Assembly: GCA_932521035.1 (NCBI GenBank)
Contig: OW051494.1
Location: forward strand, 668,001-732,000
Source: Oscheius dolichura
Lineage: Eukaryota; Nematoda; Chromadorea; Rhabditida; Rhabditidae
DNA length: 64,000 bases
Direction: 5' to 3'
The notes under the pieces were generated by a model that made no database searches, was not told the DNA's origin, and was given only the letters and a program-made list of their open reading frames with translations. This document shows, one piece after another, positions 59,353 through 64,000 of this stretch. The position numbers and the translations under genes were made by a program. How positions within the stretch are numbered: the stretch's first letter is position 1; every line of letters begins with the position of its first letter.

Positions 59353-60199
59353 ATTGAGTTATCCCCTCCCGAGACTGATCGAGGCGCCACGGCCCGAAAT
59401 CTTGATTAGAATGGAAGTCCGATAGCTCGTTGGAATCGTCTCGTCGAGCCGGTAAAGAAGTGCTAGGTCTCGTAGCCAGAGACCTTGCTATGCACCACAA
59501 CCAAGGCGATAAAGTGAAATGAAAGAGGTGAATTTTCAAAATTTCTTCCCCAAGGTCCCTGAGGGCTGGAGGCTTGGAAATCGGCTGTTTGAGCCGGGTT
59601 TTGTATTTTCCCCACTAAATGGACAATGGAGAAGAAGATCTGATAGAGAAATTCATAAAAATGGATCCTGACCCCTTTTTTTCAGTGATCACGTGTAAAA
59701 TACTGCCCCGGCTAGTTTGAAATGCTTTTAGACCCCTTCCCTCCGAATATTTAGGCTCTGCTGTTTATCCGATTTGCTCTTTCCCGCTCTCTTTCCATTC
59801 GAACTTTGTGGTTTATAGCCACGTGAACTTTAAGAGGAAACGGAATCAAGACGACCGGGGAAATAATGTGATCGGAAGGGATTTATTGAAGAGGCCCGCT
59901 CTGTCGTCGACAAGATTCTTGGTTCCTCAAATTTTAAAGGGGTGTTCCCTAGTTTAATCGGACGTTTTTGGGGTGGGAAAGAAGTCATAAAATAAGGTCT
60001 CGTAGCAACTGGCAATTGGAAATAAGGGGGGAGCTGGAAATAGGGCCTAGTTACGGCGGGAAAGGAGGAAGAAGGAGGAAGAATTTCGCATGAGGCAGAA
60101 TTATGGTTTTGGACAGAAAAAAGCGTTTTTAAAGGGCTAATTTGATCTAGACGGGCCAAATTTACCGGATGGACACATTTGAAGGTTACTGTAACTAAC

Positions 60200-60372
60200 A
60201 AACCAGGCCCGGGCCAGTAAGGCGCATTCTCGGGGGAAGCGTGCCGCCTCTGCGCTTTTCTCGTGCAATAAGTCAATAATCTTTAGCATACTGGTATATT
60301 GGGGCTATTGCACTGAAAAAGCGCAAAGTGACGCGCTTCCCCCGAGAATGCGCCTTACTGGCCCGGGCTTGG
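60200..60372. mobile_element. MITE family 2 copy with inverted core
   Basis: Its long near-perfect arms begin GGCCCGGGCCAGTAAGGCGC and end with the complement. The centre reads CATACTGGTATATTGGGGC, opposite in orientation to the other copies, so arms and core have recombined or flipped. Confidence 0.85.
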
Positions 60373-60493
60373 TCTGCCGCCAAACTGTGACTTATTTGAA
60401 AATTGTGTCCGTTTTCCTGTTTTTTAATAAGAAGGACACATAATTTGTTTCACAACGGCTTCCGGCGGCGGTTGTCAAAAGTACTAGAACAAG

Positions 60494-60544
60494 ATGAGCG
60501 AAGAAACAGAAGAAGACGTCCAAGGACTAAAGATCCCCCGACTG
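60494..60544 (+). CDS. Candidate first coding exon (17 codons)
   Basis: The ATG at 60494 begins MSEETEEDVQGLKIPRL and ends at a GTAATT donor after CTG. Composition is coding-like in a repeat-rich setting, but no matching next exon was found (63639 has the wrong phase). Treat it as a hint only. Confidence 0.22.
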
Positions 60545-61545
60545 GTAATTGCACTTGAGGTCTCGAAGGTCTCGAGAAGAAGAAGAAGAAGAATAGAAGA
60601 AAGATTAACACACTCACTCTCTCACTCACATACTCACACATATAGCCGTCAGAGAATACGTAATGCTGTTTGAATACTAACGAGAGGGGCAGAGAGCAGC
60701 CGAGGAGGGAGAAGGGAGAAGAGCTAGTCCATCTTTCCCAGTAAGCGGGTTATTCTCTCTGGGTTGTCTCATTAGCTTAATTTTTTACGTATATGGGAAT
60801 GGAGGGGAAGGGGGGATCAGGGAGAGCAGTGCTCACCAGGGAGGGAAAACAACAAGAAAATATGAAATAAGGCGAGAATTCCGGCCAGGACTCTCAAAAT
60901 CTCGGCGCCTTGATTATTTCACTTTCAAACCCGGTCGGGATCATAAACTTTTCCCAGAGATTTTGATACCATCAGATTCAGAAGAAAATTCTCTATAGGA
61001 CCATGTAAACAGAATTTTGAAAATTGGACTTTTTTAGCCCCAAATGGACATTTTTTCCCCTTCTTCTTTCTTTCTTTTCTTTTTTCCCCCGCCGCAGGGA
61101 TAATAATACAGGCGACGCCTTCATGACTTCCAACTAGATTTGAGGACCAAAAAACCATCACATTCTGGAAGATGAACATGTGCCCTAGATCAGAAAAAGA
61201 CGCTGAACAAGATCTGCCCAATAAATTTAAAAAAATGAGATTTTTCGGTTCAAAATCTTCACTTTATTGTTTTGGTTGCTCCCCGATTAATCCTCTCTCC
61301 TCGTGCATATGTAATCCTCGCTGTTGCACTTCCAAATTCCTATTTCTACCCGCATTTATTAGTCTATTAGTCCAGAGGGTTCAGAAATAATTAAGTGGGT
61401 ATTTTCATCCCTTTCAACGGATAAAAACAGCGCAGAAGTCAGGCGTCAGCAGAAATAATAAGGCCTATTGAAATCTTACCCCTTCTTTGGGCTATTCTGG
61501 CTAATTTCAGGGGGGGGGGGGGGGTTTCCTCATTATCAAGCTGCT

Positions 61546-61636
61546 GCTGCACCCGTAGAGTCTCGTCAGTTGCGCGCCCTGGTGATGAAGTAACAGAGCC
61601 GCGAGCTGCCGACACTTTACGGGTGCGGGCGCACCA
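61546..61636. mobile_element. MITE family 1b copy
   Basis: Ends are GCACCCGTAGAGTCTCGTCA and CACTTTACGGGTGCGGGCGC, with interior GTTGCGCGCCCTGG. It lies just downstream of a G15 tract. Confidence 0.72.
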
Positions 61637-62479
61637 AACCCCCTTCGAGGAATTCTGGGCCAATTTCTTCCCCTCTTCCCTCATTATAATAATGGAAAGA
61701 GCCTAGATTTAAAGGAAGGAAAAAGTGAAGACTGACAGATGACACTCCAGGAAATGTTTGACAGCTATAATATGTTTTGTGGGGGGCCAGGGTCCTAGTC
61801 TCCCCTCCTGGATAGGTGGTTGATTGATGACTCTGGGGAACGGAAGGCAGCAACAAAGAGTGAAGGGGAACGATAGCCATCACACGTCCAGGAGGATTGG
61901 AAGCGATTTTTAGACTTAACACGGGATCTATGACGTCGGTTGAAAGGCAGGAAAGGAACAAAAGACCGTCATTTTTGAACTTTTGCGCGCCACAGTTAGA
62001 CAGCGGAAATAGTCAACTGTCTAATTATGGCCTTTAAAAAACATATTTTTCTGTCTACTCTCTGACGTAGCGAAAAAAGATTTCCCAGTTGAGAATATTT
62101 TCCTAATAAGTGTATGTTTTCCCTTTTCTTTTAGTACTTTTCGAAGAATACCACAAACCACATGATGTCGTCGAATTCCCCGGAGGACCCCCGTCCTCGG
62201 GTGTATATTAGTTATTTTACGTAAACAACCCATAAAGGGAACTCAACTCTTCGTATTTTAAAGAGAAAACCGAAGAAAATAAACAAAAAAGCAACGTGAT
62301 TCATCAACTCAGTGTGTCTCTCTAGTGACAAGAGCGAGCCAGCTATATTTGGGGACAAACAAACAAGTGGACGGAGAGATCAACAAGATTTACTTTCTGA
62401 TTTGTGAGCACTTGGCTTTTTTTCGTGGTGGAAGAGAGAAGAAAATGAGGGAAAATGATCCGGAAAATCAAGGATTTAA

Positions 62480-62735
62480 AAAAACAGCCACAGTAAGACA
62501 GTTGAAACTTTTCGCTGTCTAGTTGTGGCGCTTCTACTGTCTAACTGTGGCGCTTTCACTGTCGAACAATGGTGTTCTGTTTTGTAAAAATCGCCACAGT
62601 TAGACAACAACTGTAGTTTTGGAGAGTCATATGAAATCGCTTTACCATAGTTGGGAGCCACAATTAGACAGCAAACCTTTTGTAGTGCCACAGTAAGACA
62701 GCGAAACTTTTAAAGAGCCACAGTTAGACAGCGAG
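62480..62735. repeat. Third cluster of CACAGTTAGACAG motifs, both orientations
   Basis: About eight half-sites: plus-orientation copies near 62490, 62592, 62660, 62690 and 62718, and complementary CTGTCTAACTGTGG-type copies near 62512, 62537 and 62560. Variants include CAGTAAGACAG and CAATTAGACAG. Confidence 0.8.
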
Positions 62736-63638
62736 CCTCAAAAAAATGAGAAACACTGCGGTTCACGTCAATAAGAACCGGTAGAAATCACTCCCGCCCC
62801 AGCTAATCAATCTTTTTCTCAATGGGATAGAAATAAAGAAAACATTCGCCTCTTGGTGGCTCTCTCTCCCCTCCCCTCCAGTTCTTCATCCTCCGCCAGC
62901 AACAGGTGTCCCCGTCCTCCCGTCCGGCAAGTAATAAACATAAACTTACCCTGGGCATCTTCGTTTTTCACTAGAGCCGGATGCAATAATGCACACGGAC
63001 ACGAGGTCGAGAGAAGTCTCAAGAGAGAGAAATGGCGAGGAGATGAAGGAGACGATTTGGTGGCGGTGGCTGGCTGGCAGCTGGGGGGCGTTGATTTCTC
63101 TTCTCTCTTCCCAGGGGGAGGAGGACAAATGGAGGCAGGTATTCCTGAAGGGGCGGGACTTCTTCCTATGAGGAGAGGAAAAGAATAAGAATGAGAAAAA
63201 GATGAGATTTGGGGGAGGTTGGGAATGGCTCCTTACTGTAGCCTAAAATGGGAATCAGAGTATATAATCAAAATATTTTTGCATATGAACGTCGGAATCA
63301 CGAGAAAATTGCATTTTTTTTCCCAAAGTCATACAAAGTCATAATAAATGCATTCCATTTCTGTGATCATAATCGTTGCGGGACCCATAAAAGGTCCTAC
63401 AGCGATCATGATCACTTTTTCGCTTTTGACCGTTTTTCGATCGATTTTGATCATAAATGTGTATTTTTCTCGTGATACAGGCGTCCATATGCAAAAATAA
63501 ATATACCATCGTGATCAGGAGAAAAGGCGAATTTTTTGAGCCCAAGTTGTTTTAGGTCCCTGACAGTTCCTTTAAGAGTAGGGCGTCGAAAATTTAAAAA
63601 AAATATGGGAATCTTCCCGTTCGTATGTCTTCTTTTAG

Positions 63639-63786
63639 GAAAAATTCAGAAATCTAGGCAACTTAAACCGATGAAGGAGGTGGGGGAAAGGAAGCCCAGA
63701 AATCCAGCTCCCTGGGAACTGGCAAGGAGTTCTTCGAGGAACCTAGGCTACGTGGGAGACGAACAAGAAATCCTCTGGATTGGCAG
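63639..63786 (+). CDS. Candidate internal exon of a gene running off the right edge
   Basis: TCTTCTTTTAG precedes 63639 and CAG|GTAAGT closes the exon at 63786. The open frame entered with one base from an upstream exon reads ERKPRNPAPWELARSSSRN and ends EQEILWIGR. The splice signals are good and the composition is coding-like, but there is no recognisable domain. Confidence 0.4.
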
Positions 63787-63822
63787 GTAAGTTCTCTCCT
63801 GGGAGAGGAGAAGACCGGGTAC

Positions 63823-63957
63823 CCGATAGTTCGATCCCCTGCACCCGTAAAGTCTCGGCAGGGGGGTCATCTTTATTCAAAACTGTTACAAAACTGTGGC
63901 GCCTTTATACCGTTGTCTTGCCGAGACTTTATGAGTGCATGGAATCGGACTATCGAA
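63823..63957. mobile_element. MITE family 1 copy at the right edge
   Basis: It begins CGATAGTTCGATCCCCTGCA and ends GGAATCGGACTATCG, with interior TTTATTCAAAACTGTTACAA. It lies just after the donor at 63787, so it is probably intronic. Confidence 0.85.
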
Positions 63958-64000
63958 GTACGAGCCCCGAGACTTCACCTGTCTCTCTAGCAGTCCTAGG

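Larger units (their letters stand above)
55296..63638. other. Large gene-poor region
   Basis: About 8.3 kb with many purine/pyrimidine-rich stretches, MITEs (56366-56455, 58888-59005, 60200-60372, 61546-61636), a family-5 repeat (59210-59352), a poly-G tract (61510-61524) and CACAGTTAGACAG motifs (55503, 57083, 57238, 57366, 61989, 62480-62735). Only two candidate exons are worth listing (60494-60544 and 63639-63786). It could be regulatory DNA or long introns of a gene running off the right edge. Confidence 0.5.

Noticed and set aside
62162-62200. Short ATG exon MMSSNSPEDPRPR with a GTGTAT donor
   Set aside because: Only 13 codons, no partner exon in phase, and no upstream signal.

Overview
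This window is nuclear DNA from a nematode, probably a rhabditid relative. The evidence is two near-identical 119-nt 5S rRNA genes close to the Caenorhabditis type, a furin-processed cuticle collagen, F-box, ZP and TIL proteins of nematode style, many very short introns (about 37-50 nt) ending in TTTCAG, TTCCAG or TTTTAG, and splice-acceptor-like sequences directly before several start codons, as expected for spliced-leader trans-splicing. All gene models below were built by reading exons and splice sites by eye. The species cannot be named from the sequence.

Layout. 1-6756: 3' part of a large cadherin with a laminin-G domain, one membrane segment and a short tail. 7691-9145: two small F-box genes (-). 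9862-10404: possible broken zinc-knuckle gene (-), facing a complete phosphoglucomutase-2-like gene (10450-13812, +). 14492-16173: aromatic amino-acid decarboxylase-like gene (-) lacking the PLP lysine, with a 5S rRNA gene in one intron. 16367-16851: small membrane protein (-), then a second 5S gene in opposite orientation. 17106-20812: gene-poor and rich in short repeats. 20813-23540: mitochondrial citrate carrier. 25042-26482: cuticle collagen. 27409-32591: small secreted or regulatory genes (triple-knottin protein, F-box protein, TIL inhibitor, MIG-18-like protein). 34948-38907: SLC36-type amino-acid transporter. 39283-42403: secreted vWA+ZP protein. 43278-44145: Rab35-like GTPase (-). 44290-48990: a large inverted duplication of a CD2BP2 (GYF-domain spliceosome factor) gene. 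49154-50236: small PPxY membrane protein (-). 52764-55295: unrecognised alpha-helical protein (-). 55296-64000: mostly repeats and low-complexity DNA with a few candidate exons.

Most striking feature. The left arm of the 44-49 kb inverted duplication holds an intact CD2BP2 gene (339 aa) with another gene nested antisense in its last intron. The right arm holds a second copy that has lost its ATG, three central exons and the last 13 residues. It is nevertheless fully open and joins in frame, through plausible splice sites, to two upstream exons that encode a myristoylatable, CDCA3/Tome-1-like N-terminus. This looks like a young chimeric gene of 263 aa. The acceptor used for the fusion corresponds to the trans-splice acceptor of the parent gene.

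Repeats. At least three MITE-like families, two TTAA-flanked inverted-repeat elements, three tRNA-like relics and several very short dispersed motifs (notably CACAGTTAGACAG and its complement) lie in introns and spacers. I noticed almost none of these between about 42.6 and 51.2 kb.
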